NCBI GenBank assembly: GCA_017549405.1
Contig: JAFYUY010000080.1
Coordinates: forward strand, 1-35,034
Direction: 5' to 3'
DNA: 35,034 bases
Origin: Clostridia bacterium
Lineage (GTDB): Bacteria; Bacillota; Clostridia; Oscillospirales; CAG-382
In this document: piece after piece, positions 1 through 9,366 of the stretch
How the letters are laid out: the number at the start of each line of letters is the position of its first letter
Position numbering within the stretch: position 1 is the first letter of the stretch
Notes under the pieces: model-generated
What the model saw: only the letters and a program-made list of their open reading frames with translations
Database searches by the model: none
Told to the model about the DNA's origin: nothing
Made by a program: the position numbers and the translations under genes

Positions 1-491
1 AATGGTATTATTTTAATATAGCTTTTCGGCCCGTCGTTGAAAAAAGCGGCGGGCTTTTTGCCGAAATTCTCCAAAGTGTATTCCGCTGTTATATAGTCGC
101 ACTCAAAAATAACATTATGCGGTGCATCTTCCTGCGAATTCAGTGCCTTTACAACGGAAAATCTGTCATCCATGTTCAAAAAAGTCATGGAATCCCCGCC
201 AAATTCAACGGAAACGGAGGGGGAAAACTCCCCTTTCAGCTTTTCGCACACAAACTGTGCAATATCACCGCTTTCCGCATCGTTGCGCAAAACACCGCGC
301 AGATCAATAAAGATCCCGGCGGGAACCGAAAACGGCTCTGTCGGTATATAAAGTCTGCCGTATGCTCCGCAAGCTTTGTCGCTGCAAGAGCAGGCGTCCG
401 TGCATTTTTCCTCAGTAATATACACTCTGTCCCCGGTGCAAATCGTATTTTTCCCGAGAAGTGCGGAAAGTATCTTCTGTGTCTGTGTCAT
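1..491 (-). CDS. Unrecognised protein coupled to thiN (3' end beyond left edge)
   Basis: An open frame of 163 codons runs from an ATG at 491 to the left edge without a stop, so only the N-terminal part is visible. The ATG follows the thiN stop by one base (TAA-A-ATG), and GGGAG inside the end of thiN is well placed as its ribosome binding site, so translational coupling is likely. It begins MTQTQKILSALLGKN and has a Cys cluster C-x3-C-x-C-x4-C at residues 30-41 (CTDACSCSDKAC), then GRLYIPTEPFSVPAG. No signal peptide or membrane segment is visible. I do not recognise the family. The Cys cluster could bind metal, but that is only inference. Absence of stops over 163 codons plus the coupled start make it a credible gene. 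Confidence 0.7.
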   Translation of the reverse strand, partial: MTQTQKILSALLGKNTICTGDRVYITEEKCTDACSCSDKACGAYGRLYIPTEPFSVPAGIFIDLRGVLRNDAESGDIAQFVCEKLKGEFSPSVSVEFGGDSMTFLNMDDRFSVVKALNSQEDAPHNVIFECDYITAEYTLENFGKKPAAFFNDGPKSYIKIIP

Positions 492-492
492 T

Positions 493-1167
493 TTAATCTC
501 CCGTTTCAACTATAAGTGCCGTTCCCTCTTCCACGGTAATATGCCCGTCACCTTCTGTTCGCAGTTCGTTTGAAATGCTTAAAAACCTGCTCCTTTCAAG
601 AGTCGCGGCATCAAGCGGATAATAAAATCCGTCCATCTTTACTCCGTGAAGAGTCTTATCCAAAGGGATAAGGGAAACATACTTGCGGCCTCCGTGCTTT
701 ACTACATTTTGACGCTTTGCAAGATAGGCAAGGTTTTTTCCGTCGGTAACGAAAGCCTCCGCTCCGCGAGCACGTATGTGCTCCAAGAGATACACTATGG
801 CAAGGGTGTGGTCAAGACGTCCGCCAAGTCCGCACACAAGTATTATTTCGAGGCACCCATGCTCCAGTGCCGTATCTACCGCAAGGGCAGTATCGGTATC
901 GTCCTTTTCGGGTGGGAATGACAAAAATTCCGCATTCGGAAAATTTTCAAGGCTCTCTTTTTTGTCAAAGGAATCCATATCGCCAAGGACTATGTGTGGC
1001 GATATTTTTTTGACCCTTTCGCAAAACTGCAAAAGTGCGGAACATCCCGAATCTGCGGCTATTACAAGGTCATCGTCATCGGGAATAAGTGTCATTTTTT
1101 CGGGGCAGAATCCTACTCCCCCCGTGAATATAAAAGCACGGTGATACTTTTTTTCAGTCCCATTCAT
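493..1167 (-). CDS. thiN: Thiamine pyrophosphokinase
   Basis: Predicted to transfer pyrophosphate from ATP to thiamine, making the cofactor thiamine diphosphate in the cytoplasm. The 224-residue length fits the family. Visible motifs are the metal-binding LGDMDSFD at about residues 61-68, DDTDTALAVDTAL shortly after, and the substrate-binding GGRLDHTLA. The ATG at 1167 lies inside the end of rsgA (14-base overlap), with GAGGAG upstream in the rsgA coding sequence. It is the last recognisable gene of the long operon, as in Bacillus subtilis, where thiN (yloS) also follows rsgA but with rpe between them. An unrecognised gene starts one base after its stop. Confidence 0.93.
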   Translation of the reverse strand: MNGTEKKYHRAFIFTGGVGFCPEKMTLIPDDDDLVIAADSGCSALLQFCERVKKISPHIVLGDMDSFDKKESLENFPNAEFLSFPPEKDDTDTALAVDTALEHGCLEIILVCGLGGRLDHTLAIVYLLEHIRARGAEAFVTDGKNLAYLAKRQNVVKHGGRKYVSLIPLDKTLHGVKMDGFYYPLDAATLERSRFLSISNELRTEGDGHITVEEGTALIVETGD

Positions 1168-2074
1168 TTTTGTTTTTCAGCTCCTCGAAAAGAAGTTTGT
1201 AGCTATCGTGACGGCTCCTTGCAACTACTCCGTCCTCTATGGCGGAAATGACCCCGCATCCATCCTCGCACACATGGGTACAATCGGTATATCTGCATGA
1301 AAAAGAGTGCTTTTCAAGGTCAGGGAACGCGCCGGTCAAACAGTCTTTTGGTATCATATTATATTGCGCGATCTCAAGCATGGAAAAACCCGGTGTGTCG
1401 GCTATGTAGGAATCTTCGCAAAGCTTAAAAAGCTCGGTCTTTCGCGTGGTGTGCTTTCCGCGTTGTATCTTTTCGCTTAAGTCTCCCGTTTCAAGGGAAA
1501 GCTTAAATTCGGGGAAAACCGCATTTATCGTGCTGGATTTTCCAACACCCGAGGCTCCCGCAAAAAAGCATACCTTGCCCCGAACTGCATCTCGGATATA
1601 CTGAGTTTTTTCGGCATAGTCATCGGCAAACTCGGCAGAAAACTGCACGGTATCATATCCCGAAAGGCTGTAAAGCTCACACAGCTCCCGCGCTCTTTGG
1701 GGATCCACATCCGTTTTATTTACGATCATCAGCACATCGATACCGTTGTGAGATGCAACGGCAAGCATTTTATCGATGAGAAAAAGATCGGGGTCGGGTC
1801 TTGCTGCCGCAACAACAAAAAGAATAAGGTCAATATTTGCGCTTGCAGGACGGATGAGCGAATTTTTTCTTTCGCAAATCGAGGTTATAAAACCCGTTCC
1901 GTCCTTCTGCCGTTCAAATTCTATAATATCACCGGGCAAAGGCTTTATGCCGTCACGGCGAAAACTACCCTTTGCTCTGCAATTTATTATTTCACCGCAA
2001 GCCTTGCCGCAACCCATTATTTCTGCGGCATAAAGTCCGCCCACGCCCTTTATTATTCGTGCTTTTTCGGTCAA
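1154..2074 (-). CDS. rsgA: Ribosome small subunit-dependent GTPase RsgA
   Basis: Circularly permuted GTPase that acts late in 30S subunit maturation. An N-terminal OB-fold (RIIKGVGGLYAAE onward) precedes the G domain. The motifs occur in permuted order: G4 NKTD at about 119-122, G1 GASGVGKSS at about 173-181, and DTPG at about 226-229. The C-terminal zinc site reads C-x4-C-x-H-x5-C (SCRYTDCTHVCEDGC). I place the start at TTG 2074 because AGAGGAAAG lies just upstream and the product then begins TEKARIIKGVGG, aligning with the family N-terminus. A GTG at 2104 would add ten residues but has no ribosome binding site. It sits directly after prkC. In B. subtilis PrkC phosphorylates this protein (CpgA), so the adjacency is functionally sensible. 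Confidence 0.92.
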   Translation of the reverse strand: MTEKARIIKGVGGLYAAEIMGCGKACGEIINCRAKGSFRRDGIKPLPGDIIEFERQKDGTGFITSICERKNSLIRPASANIDLILFVVAAARPDPDLFLIDKMLAVASHNGIDVLMIVNKTDVDPQRARELCELYSLSGYDTVQFSAEFADDYAEKTQYIRDAVRGKVCFFAGASGVGKSSTINAVFPEFKLSLETGDLSEKIQRGKHTTRKTELFKLCEDSYIADTPGFSMLEIAQYNMIPKDCLTGAFPDLEKHSFSCRYTDCTHVCEDGCGVISAIEDGVVARSRHDSYKLLFEELKNKNEWD

Positions 2075-2110
2075 TGTTTCTTTCCTCTTTCGGATAAGTT
2101 TCACACACTG

Positions 2111-3946
2111 TCAAACTTCGGATTCTTCGAAGTTTTCTTCCGTTGTGATATCTTTTTGCTCGGTTTCCTCGATTTTTTCATTTTCGTTGAGATCAGCCGA
2201 ATCAGAGTCCTGTGCTCCTCTTTCACCATCTGTATTTTCCGAAATATCTTCGGTTTTATCTTCATCATTTCCGTCATCGGGAGCATGAGGCAAAACAGCG
2301 GGGCCTCTGCTTAAGGTGAGAGAAATGGAAGTGATCTTTTCGGGAACGGATTGTCCCTCTTCGATGGAAGAAGATATAACAGTATTTGCAGGCTCGTCGG
2401 AATCCTTATAGATGATCTCACCTATACTTATACCCACCTGCTGAAGCTCTTTCTTTGCCTGCTCTGCATCAAGGCCTATGATAGAAGGAACCTTTACAGA
2501 CTTGATCTGTGCGCCGCTGCTGACATAAAGAGTAACTGTGCTGCCAACGGCAACAGTTTCCCCTGCCGCAGGTTCGGTTTCTATAACAAAGCCTTCAATG
2601 ATCGCGTTATCGGGTTTTGTAACCGTTTCACATATAAGTCCCAGCTTCGAAAGCTGTATCTTTGCAAGTCTTGCTTCGGTGTTGGAATAATCGTCCACGG
2701 GCACCTTTCCGGGCTCAGAATTTACAGTTACTGTGATAGAGCACATGCTGTTGGGGTTGCTGAGCTTTCTCGTGCTTCCGCCGTCGGGATTTTGTTCGAT
2801 TATCTCGCCTACAGACTTATCGGGGTCATATTTACCGTATTCGGCAGTAACTTCAAATCTATCGTCACGAAGGTCGAGAACAAGCTCTTCGGAATACTTT
2901 TTGCCCACAAGCTCGGGAATACGTATATCCGTACCCGTATCCGTAAGCTGAGTTTTATAGAATTTCATGCCGATATTTGCCGCAGTAACAGCCGCCACCA
3001 AAAAGAATGCGATTGTAACACCGGCAATAACGGGAAGAAACGACGAAGATCTTTTTTCTCCCGCTCTTTTGTTTTTGCCTGAAGAAGATCGGTCTGCAAA
3101 AAGAGTGGTGGGATCCTGAGACAGAAGAGAGATCGCCTTATCCATGGCTCCGCAGGACGAAAACCGCTCATCGGGTTCCTTATTCATTGCTTTGAGTATT
3201 ATCTGCTCAAGTCCGCGCGGAAGCGACGGATTCTTTGCCGTTGGCGGCTCGGGATTATCCTGCACCTGCATCATAGCGACCGCCATAGGACTTTCCGCCA
3301 CAAACGGAAGGACTCCCGTTGTCATCTCATAAAGCATTATTCCCACGGAATAAATGTCGGAATAAAATCCCACATTTTTTCCGCTTGCCTGTTCGGGGCT
3401 GATATAATCCACCGTTCCGATGGCTTTATCGGTCATGGTTATGGATTCGGAATTTATCATTTTTGCAATGCCGAAATCCATGACCTTTATCGTTCCCTCT
3501 CGGGTTATCATAATATTCTGCGGCTTCACATCACGATGGATAATGCCCACGGAATGAGCGTGTCCCAGCGCCTTTAATATCTGTGAGATATAATATACCG
3601 CTTCATTCCAGTCAAGTACTTTTTTGTAATCGATATATTCTTTTAAGGTAATGCCTTCCACATATTCCATGGCAATGTAATGAATGTCTTTTTCAAATCC
3701 CACGTCATATATTCCCACAATGTTTTTGTGGCACAGCATGGAAACCGCCTTTGATTCATTCATAAAGCGTTTTACGGCTTTTTCGTCATGGTTGAATTCT
3801 TCGTTGAGTATTTTGATGGAAACAGTCTCTCCGCTCGCTATGACCGAAGCTTTGAAAACATATGCCATTCCGCCTATGCCCAAAAGCTCTTTTATGAGAT
3901 ATTTTCCGTTAAGAGTTTTTCCGATATATTGCTCGTAGCGTTCCAT
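2111..3946 (-). CDS. prkC: PASTA-domain Ser/Thr protein kinase
   Basis: Transmembrane Hanks-type kinase that senses peptidoglycan-related signals. The kinase domain (about 12-275) shows a Gly-rich loop GIGGMAYVFKA, a lysine in VSIKIL (about 45), HRDVKPQN (about 137-144), DFGIAK (about 157-162) and the activation segment TDKAIGTVDYISPEQ. A basic juxtamembrane stretch is followed by one membrane helix at about 302-325. Three PASTA domains (about 340-412, 414-480, 483-552) lie outside. After the last PASTA comes a roughly 63-residue low-complexity tail in which 24 residues are Asp or Glu, an unusual end for this family. TTCGGAGG precedes the ATG. It follows its cognate phosphatase by 14 bases, so the pair should be co-expressed. 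Confidence 0.95.
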   Translation of the reverse strand: MERYEQYIGKTLNGKYLIKELLGIGGMAYVFKASVIASGETVSIKILNEEFNHDEKAVKRFMNESKAVSMLCHKNIVGIYDVGFEKDIHYIAMEYVEGITLKEYIDYKKVLDWNEAVYYISQILKALGHAHSVGIIHRDVKPQNIMITREGTIKVMDFGIAKMINSESITMTDKAIGTVDYISPEQASGKNVGFYSDIYSVGIMLYEMTTGVLPFVAESPMAVAMMQVQDNPEPPTAKNPSLPRGLEQIILKAMNKEPDERFSSCGAMDKAISLLSQDPTTLFADRSSSGKNKRAGEKRSSSFLPVIAGVTIAFFLVAAVTAANIGMKFYKTQLTDTGTDIRIPELVGKKYSEELVLDLRDDRFEVTAEYGKYDPDKSVGEIIEQNPDGGSTRKLSNPNSMCSITVTVNSEPGKVPVDDYSNTEARLAKIQLSKLGLICETVTKPDNAIIEGFVIETEPAAGETVAVGSTVTLYVSSGAQIKSVKVPSIIGLDAEQAKKELQQVGISIGEIIYKDSDEPANTVISSSIEEGQSVPEKITSISLTLSRGPAVLPHAPDDGNDEDKTEDISENTDGERGAQDSDSADLNENEKIEETEQKDITTEENFEESEV

Positions 3947-3960
3947 AAAAACCTCCGAAA

Positions 3961-4716
3961 TCAGTTTTTAACAAGTATGGCAGTGATATTATCGGCACCG
4001 CCCGCAGCATTTGCTTTGTCGATAAGACTTTCCACCGCAGTCTTTGCCGAATCGGCTTCTCGCACAGTTTTATCTATCTCGGTTTCGGACACAAAATTCG
4101 AAAGGCCGTCGGAACACAAAAGAAAGCTCTTTCTGTCGGGATATATCTTAAAGAAATCCGGCCTCACTTCCCTGTCGGTACCCACAGCACGCATAATGAC
4201 ATTTTTATTTGGGTGCGTGCGCGCCTGCTCTTCGGTTATCTGACCTTTATCCACAAGGGTCTGCACATATGAATGGTCATGGGTAAGGCGGCACATTCCG
4301 TCTTCGGCAATTACGTAAAGCCTTGAATCTCCCACATTTGCAATATATACAGTGTTATGAAACACCACCATTGCCACAAGAGTCGTACCCATTCCGCGAA
4401 GATCGGCATCTTTATTTGCCGCATCATACACAGCAGTGTTAGCGCATTTTACAGCATACGAAAGAATGCTTTCGGTAGTATCTGCGGGCAGATTTTCCGA
4501 AATTATATTGCGCATTCCCACTGAAAGCTCAGTTTTAAATGTTTCAATGGCAAGCGAGCTTGCAATGCTTCCGCCATTGGCTCCTCCCATACCGTCACAC
4601 ACCACAGCAAGAAAATACTGCTCGTCTGTATCGGGAAGAGTTATAAAGTCAGCAAAAAAGCTGTCCTGATTGCTGTCCCTTACAGCCCCGATGTCTGTTT
4701 TGCCGAAAAATTGCAT
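3961..4716 (-). CDS. prpC: PP2C-family protein phosphatase
   Basis: Metal-dependent Ser/Thr phosphatase expected to reverse phosphorylation by the neighbouring PrkC. PP2C motifs appear in order: TDIGAVRDSNQD at the N-terminus, VCDGMGGANGG, GMGTTLVA, ANVGDSRLYV, DHSYVQ, CSDGLSNFV and GGADNITAILV. I chose the ATG at 4716, which has ACAGGAAAAG upstream and gives the family-typical start MQFFGKTDIG (251 residues). A TTG at 4743 would add nine residues but has its AGGA only two bases away. No membrane segment is seen, so it is cytoplasmic. Confidence 0.93.
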   Translation of the reverse strand: MQFFGKTDIGAVRDSNQDSFFADFITLPDTDEQYFLAVVCDGMGGANGGSIASSLAIETFKTELSVGMRNIISENLPADTTESILSYAVKCANTAVYDAANKDADLRGMGTTLVAMVVFHNTVYIANVGDSRLYVIAEDGMCRLTHDHSYVQTLVDKGQITEEQARTHPNKNVIMRAVGTDREVRPDFFKIYPDRKSFLLCSDGLSNFVSETEIDKTVREADSAKTAVESLIDKANAAGGADNITAILVKN

Positions 4717-4752
4717 TGTCTTTTCCTGTTGTCCGAGGGACAAATCCTTTCT

Positions 4753-5850
4753 TTAAAGATGATCTGCGATGGCTTTTTCGTCCTCGCTGATTTTTGATGC
4801 TCTAAGCTGTCCGCACGAAGCATCGATATCGGATCCGAGTCTTCGTCTAACCGTTGCGGTAAAACCGCGTTTTTCGAGAATTGAAATGAATTTTTGTATG
4901 GACTCCTTCCCGCTCTTGCGGTAATCACGCCCATCAACGGTATTAAGCGGTATAAAATTTATATGACAGAGCATACCCGATAAAAGACTGCACAGTCTTT
5001 TTGCATCCTCCTCGGTGTCATTCTGTCCTTCTATCATGGTGTATTCAAACGATATTCTTCTTCCGCCATCGGCAATATATTTGCGGCAGGCATCAAGAAG
5101 CTCATCGAGGGAATATTTTTTTGCAATGGGCATAAGATGCGCCCTTGCCTCCTGGGAAGTACTGTGAAGAGATATGGAAAGGGTGATCGGGAGATTCCTT
5201 TTTGAAAGCTCCAATATTCTCGGCACTATTCCACAAGTGGAAAGTGAAATGTGACGGTAGCCTATGCACAGCCCGTCCGGATGATTTACAAGCTCCAAAA
5301 ATTTTATCACATTGTCATAATTGTCAAGCGGCTCGCCTATTCCCATCATCACGATATTGGATACCCGCTCGCCCGTATCCCGCGAGGCTGCAATAACCTG
5401 CCCCAGCATTTCAGACGGGGTAAGATTACGCGTAAAACCCGCAATGGTTGAAGCGCAAAAACGACACCCCATGCGGCATCCCGCCTGCGAAGATATGCAA
5501 ACGGTGTTCCCGTGCTCATAGCGCATAAATACACTTTCTATACATTCTCCGTCGTGGAGTCTGAAAAGGTATTTTACCGTTCCGTCAATTTTTGAAACAA
5601 GCTTTTTTTCAATTTGCGGCAAAGCAATATAAAAGCATTCGGAAAGCACGGTGCGTATGTTTTTTGATATGTTGGTCATTTCGTCAAAGGAGGAAACACC
5701 CGATGTCAGCCAGGCGAATATCTGCTTTGCGCGGAATTTTTCGATCTTAAGCCCACGTTCGGAGAAAACATTCGCCAATGTTTCGGAAAGCTCGTCGGGG
5801 GTAAGACTTGAAATGTCGATCTTATTCATGGTCATATTCACCAAAATCAT
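4753..5850 (-). CDS. rlmN: 23S rRNA/tRNA adenine-C2 methyltransferase RlmN
   Basis: Radical-SAM enzyme that methylates C2 of A2503 in 23S rRNA and A37 of some tRNAs. The 4Fe-4S cluster motif is CRMGCRFC at residues 125-132, the family Cys in TVCIS is at about 118, and the C-terminal catalytic Cys lies in [22 protein letters not shown] and LSISLHS are also family-typical, and 365 residues is the normal length. The ATG at 5850 overlaps the rsmB stop as ATGA, which suggests translational coupling. Start choice is not certain: Met6 and Met8 (5835, 5829) follow a weak GGTG, while the first ATG has no clear Shine-Dalgarno. Confidence 0.95.
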   Translation of the reverse strand: MILVNMTMNKIDISSLTPDELSETLANVFSERGLKIEKFRAKQIFAWLTSGVSSFDEMTNISKNIRTVLSECFYIALPQIEKKLVSKIDGTVKYLFRLHDGECIESVFMRYEHGNTVCISSQAGCRMGCRFCASTIAGFTRNLTPSEMLGQVIAASRDTGERVSNIVMMGIGEPLDNYDNVIKFLELVNHPDGLCIGYRHISLSTCGIVPRILELSKRNLPITLSISLHSTSQEARAHLMPIAKKYSLDELLDACRKYIADGGRRISFEYTMIEGQNDTEEDAKRLCSLLSGMLCHINFIPLNTVDGRDYRKSGKESIQKFISILEKRGFTATVRRRLGSDIDASCGQLRASKISEDEKAIADHL

Positions 5851-7163
5851 TCTTTGATTATTTTTGCAATGAAAAATCCGTCAGTATTATGCTCAAACGG
5901 GAAAATGGTTGCCATTCCGCATTTTTGGTCAATTATTATATCTTCGGAAAGACGGTATCCTTTATTTTTTTCAAGGAAAGCATTTACAATATCTTCGTTT
6001 TCTTTTTTGTTGAGGGTACAGGTGGAATAAATAAGTGTCCCTCCGGGTTTGAGATATCTTACCGCAGAACTAAGTATTGCGCTTTGTATTTCAGGAAGTC
6101 TTTCTGCCTCGCAAAAAGGTTTATAGCGTATATCGGGTTTCTTCGCAATAACACCAAGCCCCGAGCACGGAACATCGCATATTACGGCATCAGCCTTGCC
6201 AAGAAGCTCAGGCACACATTCTCGTCCATCCTGAGCACGAGTTTTTATACTTGTTATTCCGAGTCTTTCGGCACCATTCACCACAAGGCTCATTTTGTTT
6301 TCGTGAAGGTCAAAAGAATATATATCTGCGCAGTTTTCAAGATTTATTGCCGCCGAAAAGCTTTTGCCGCCGGGACATGAGCACACATCGATCACCGTCC
6401 CGCCTGCGGGAACTGTATTGCGGTTTATGAGAGATGATGCCAGCTGTGAAGCCTCATCCTGGACAAAAAAGAGTCCGTCGGAAAATCCGTAAAGCTCCTC
6501 CACGGGGAATGAACCCGAAAGGCATATTGCACTGTCTGCAACATCTGACGGAGATGCAATGGCGCCAAGAGCCGCAAGCATTTTCTCACGCGTGGTCTTT
6601 AAGGTGTTTACACGCAAGGTGACAGACGGTGTTGCCGCGGCAAAATGGGCGGCAATCTTCACGGCATTCTGCTTTCCGTAGGATTCCTGCCAGCAGGAAA
6701 GGATATCTTCCGGGATACTTGAGATCACGGATATTCCCCTTAAACCTTTTTCTGCACGCATTGCTTCGAAAAGCTTTTCTTTTCCTCTCGATGCATTGCG
6801 CAACACAGCATTTACATATCCGACAGAGCTTTTTGGGCAATAGCGCTTGGCAAGCTCCACGGATTCGTTAACAGCCGCAGAATCCGGCACCTTATCCATA
6901 AAGAGTATCTGGTAAATACCGGTGCGCAAAAGACACATTACCATATTGTCCATTTTTTCGGGCTTTACCGAAGAAAGCTTTGTTATGCAATAATCAATGG
7001 TAAGCATTTTTTCTACCGTGCCGTAAAAAAGTGCGGTGAAAAAGCTCTTGTCAAGCCCCTCGAACTTATATTTTTTTATTACCGAGGATAATTCTAAGTT
7101 TGTGTAACGCCCGTTGCCGATACAGGAATTGACCGACAAAAGAGCCGCTTGTCTTGGTGTCAA
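5847..7163 (-). CDS. rsmB: 16S rRNA cytosine-C5 methyltransferase RsmB
   Basis: Methylates C967 of 16S rRNA using SAM. The N-terminal NusB-like helical domain (about 1-140, including [14 protein letters not shown]) is followed by the Rossmann methyltransferase domain with the SAM loop CSCPGGKS, the motif IV active-site Cys in DVPCSGLGV and the motif VI nucleophile region [14 protein letters not shown]. Length is 438 residues, as usual. The start codon is TTG at 7163. It is well supported because GGAGGAAAG lies about eight bases upstream, in the gap after the yugP-like gene, and no in-frame ATG is better placed. The stop overlaps the rlmN start. Confidence 0.95.
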   Translation of the reverse strand: MTPRQAALLSVNSCIGNGRYTNLELSSVIKKYKFEGLDKSFFTALFYGTVEKMLTIDYCITKLSSVKPEKMDNMVMCLLRTGIYQILFMDKVPDSAAVNESVELAKRYCPKSSVGYVNAVLRNASRGKEKLFEAMRAEKGLRGISVISSIPEDILSCWQESYGKQNAVKIAAHFAAATPSVTLRVNTLKTTREKMLAALGAIASPSDVADSAICLSGSFPVEELYGFSDGLFFVQDEASQLASSLINRNTVPAGGTVIDVCSCPGGKSFSAAINLENCADIYSFDLHENKMSLVVNGAERLGITSIKTRAQDGRECVPELLGKADAVICDVPCSGLGVIAKKPDIRYKPFCEAERLPEIQSAILSSAVRYLKPGGTLIYSTCTLNKKENEDIVNAFLEKNKGYRLSEDIIIDQKCGMATIFPFEHNTDGFFIAKIIKE

Positions 7164-7185
7164 AATCTTTCCTCCGTTAAAAGGG

Positions 7186-7869
7186 TTAACGTCTGCGGTT
7201 GTTGTTTACTATAGCTAAAATGCGTAAAAGATTTAAAAGCGATACTGCAAGTGCTGCAACATATGTGAGTGCTGCTGCACGCAGGGTCTTTCTTGCAGCT
7301 GCAAGCTCATTATCGTGAAGATATGCGGTATTTTCAAGTGCCACCATGGCACGTGCACTTGCGTTGAATTCGCAGGGGAGAGTTACAAGCTGGAATACCG
7401 TTGCAAGGGAGAAAAATATAACTCCCAAAGATGCCAGCGGATAAAAGCTGAGTATTATTCCAAGCAATATAAGCGGCCACGCAAGGTTTGAGCCTATCTG
7501 GCACATAGGAATGATCGCCGTGCGCACCTGAATGGGAAAATAGTTCTGCGCGTGCTGAACAGCATGCCCCGCCTCGTGTGCGGCAACTCCCACTGCCGAT
7601 GCGGATGAACTTCCGTAAACATCATCGGAAAGGCGGATCACATTTGCTTTCGGATCGTAGTGGTCGGAAAGGCTTCCGCTCACACGCTCGATCCTCACAC
7701 CGTAAAGACCGTTGCTGTCAAGTATCTTTCTTGCAGCTTCAGCGCCCGTAAGTCCCGATGAGAGGTAAAGCTTTGAATATTTTGAAAAAGTCGATTTTAC
7801 GTTTATCTGCGCCCATACCGAAAAAAGCATGGCGGCAATAAGAAGCAGGTAAATAGATGATTGATCCAT
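7186..7869 (-). CDS. YugP-family membrane zinc metallopeptidase
   Basis: Predicted membrane-bound neutral zinc protease of the YugP type. One membrane helix at the N-terminus (SSIYLLLIAAMLFSVWAQI) precedes a lumenal or cytosolic region containing the zinc-binding HEAGH motif at residues 98-102 (GVAAHEAGHAVQHAQ). Hydrophobic segments follow at about 120-165 and near the C-terminus. AAGGAAA precedes the ATG. The 227-residue length matches the family. The physiological substrate is not known to me. It lies between fmt and rsmB, where B. subtilis has no such gene, so this is an insertion into an otherwise conserved operon. Confidence 0.85.
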   Translation of the reverse strand: MDQSSIYLLLIAAMLFSVWAQINVKSTFSKYSKLYLSSGLTGAEAARKILDSNGLYGVRIERVSGSLSDHYDPKANVIRLSDDVYGSSSASAVGVAAHEAGHAVQHAQNYFPIQVRTAIIPMCQIGSNLAWPLILLGIILSFYPLASLGVIFFSLATVFQLVTLPCEFNASARAMVALENTAYLHDNELAAARKTLRAAALTYVAALAVSLLNLLRILAIVNNNRRR

Positions 7870-7897
7870 AAAATTTCCTTTCTTAAAAATGTAACTT

Positions 7898-8836
7898 TTA
7901 TGAAAAAATACTATCGGGTGTTATCTTTCTTCCGTTGATGAGATCTTTAACCGAAAGGGCTTTTGAGCCTTCAGGCTTTATGGTCCGTACCTTAACGGCT
8001 TTCTTACCGCAGGCAATAACCACACCGTCGGCATCAAGCTTTACTATACTTCCGGGAACTTTTTCACCGCAATACTCCTCAACAGTGCTGTCGTAAAGCT
8101 TTGCGGGTTCACCGTCAAGAAAAGCATGTGCCGCAGGAAAAGGTGACATTCCCCGTATCTTGTTGTGAACGCATAAAGCATCAAGTGAAAAATCTATTTT
8201 GCGTTCTTCTTTTTCAATTTTTGCGGCATGTGTTGCCAAGGCATCGTCCTGGGGGACACGCGGAGCAATACCGTTTTCTATATCGTCAAGAGTCTTTATG
8301 AGAAGCTTTGCTCCCGTATCGGCAAGTCTGTCCCAAACGGAACCCACGGTCTCGTTCTGACCGATGGAGATGCTTTCGGAATATATCATGTCGCCCGTAT
8401 CAAGTCCCTTTGCCATATACATGGTGGTAACGCCCGTCACCGACTTTCCGTCAAGCACGGCACGTTGAATGGGAGCGGCACCGCGGTATTCGGGAAGAAG
8501 AGAACCGTGGACGTTTACACATCCGAATTTTGGAAAGTTAAGAACATATTCAGGCAAAAGCTTTCCGTATGCCACAACGACTATTATATCGGGGCAAAGC
8601 TCGGAAAGAAGCTCGGATATTGCACCGTCCTTTAAAGTTTGCGGCTGAAAAACAGGGAATCCGAATTCCAGCGCACATTCTTTTACTTCGGAAAAGGTCA
8701 CCTTCATTCCGCGTCCCTTCATTTTGTCTTCGCCAGTTATCACTCCCACCACATTTTCACCGTTTTTTGCAAGGGCCCGCAGGGAGCATTCGGCAAAATC
8801 GGGAGTTCCCATAAAAAGAATTCTGAGTTTACTCAT
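7898..8836 (-). CDS. fmt: Methionyl-tRNA formyltransferase
   Basis: Transfers a formyl group from 10-formyl-THF to initiator Met-tRNA. The N-terminal formyltransferase domain begins LRILFMGTPDFAECSL. The catalytic region is VNVHGSLLPEYRGAAPIQ, with the active-site Asn and His at about 108-110, followed by TGVTTMYMAKGLDTGDMI. The C-terminal OB-like tRNA-binding domain covers about 205-312. Length of 312 matches the family. GGAGG lies nine bases before the ATG. It follows def by 29 bases, the common def-fmt pairing that installs and later removes N-formyl groups. Confidence 0.96.
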   Translation of the reverse strand: MSKLRILFMGTPDFAECSLRALAKNGENVVGVITGEDKMKGRGMKVTFSEVKECALEFGFPVFQPQTLKDGAISELLSELCPDIIVVVAYGKLLPEYVLNFPKFGCVNVHGSLLPEYRGAAPIQRAVLDGKSVTGVTTMYMAKGLDTGDMIYSESISIGQNETVGSVWDRLADTGAKLLIKTLDDIENGIAPRVPQDDALATHAAKIEKEERKIDFSLDALCVHNKIRGMSPFPAAHAFLDGEPAKLYDSTVEEYCGEKVPGSIVKLDADGVVIACGKKAVKVRTIKPEGSKALSVKDLINGRKITPDSIFS

Positions 8837-8865
8837 ATTATTGTGCCTCCGGGGTGACTTTATGC

Positions 8866-9345
8866 TTATTCCACATCATCGGGATCGAGCATTTCAAGCA
8901 CCGAATCAATGTAAAGGATACCATCAAGATGGTCATTTTCATGGCAAAGGCATCTGCCGTAAAGAGCAGACCCCGTATAGGTAAAAGTCTTTCCGTTTCT
9001 GTCGGTAGCTTCTACGGTAACGGTCATGGGACGGGAGGTTACTCCGTACTTTCCGGGAACGGAAAGGCAACCCTCAACTTCCTCCTGATGACCCTTTGTT
9101 TCAATTATTCTGGGGTTTATAAATTCTATTATTTCGTGCTGATCTTCGCCTGCTCCGGCATCAATGATAAAGATCCTGCGCAGAATTCCCACCTGCGGTG
9201 CGGCAAGACCCACACCGTTTGCCTTGATGAGAGTATCTCGCATATCATCAAGCAAAGTGAGTATCTTGGGGGTTATCTCCGTTACCTCACGGCATTTTTT
9301 ACGGAGAATATCGTCTCCTTCTTCAACTATCTTAAGAATTGCCAT
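8866..9345 (-). CDS. def: Peptide deformylase
   Basis: Metal-dependent enzyme that removes the formyl group from nascent proteins. The three signature motifs are present: GVGLAAPQ (44-51), EGCLS with metal ligand Cys93, and HENDH with His135 and His139. The 159-residue length is that of the short, type 1 form. TCGGAGG precedes the ATG. It lies between priA and fmt in the conserved order and forms a functional pair with fmt. Confidence 0.97.
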   Translation of the reverse strand: MAILKIVEEGDDILRKKCREVTEITPKILTLLDDMRDTLIKANGVGLAAPQVGILRRIFIIDAGAGEDQHEIIEFINPRIIETKGHQEEVEGCLSVPGKYGVTSRPMTVTVEATDRNGKTFTYTGSALYGRCLCHENDHLDGILYIDSVLEMLDPDDVE

Positions 9346-9366
9346 TGTAATTACCTCCGAATCATG

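Noticed and set aside
117-515. Plus-strand ORFs over the left end
   Set aside because: They lie opposite a continuous minus-strand frame that has a good ribosome binding site and is coupled to thiN, and their products resemble nothing.
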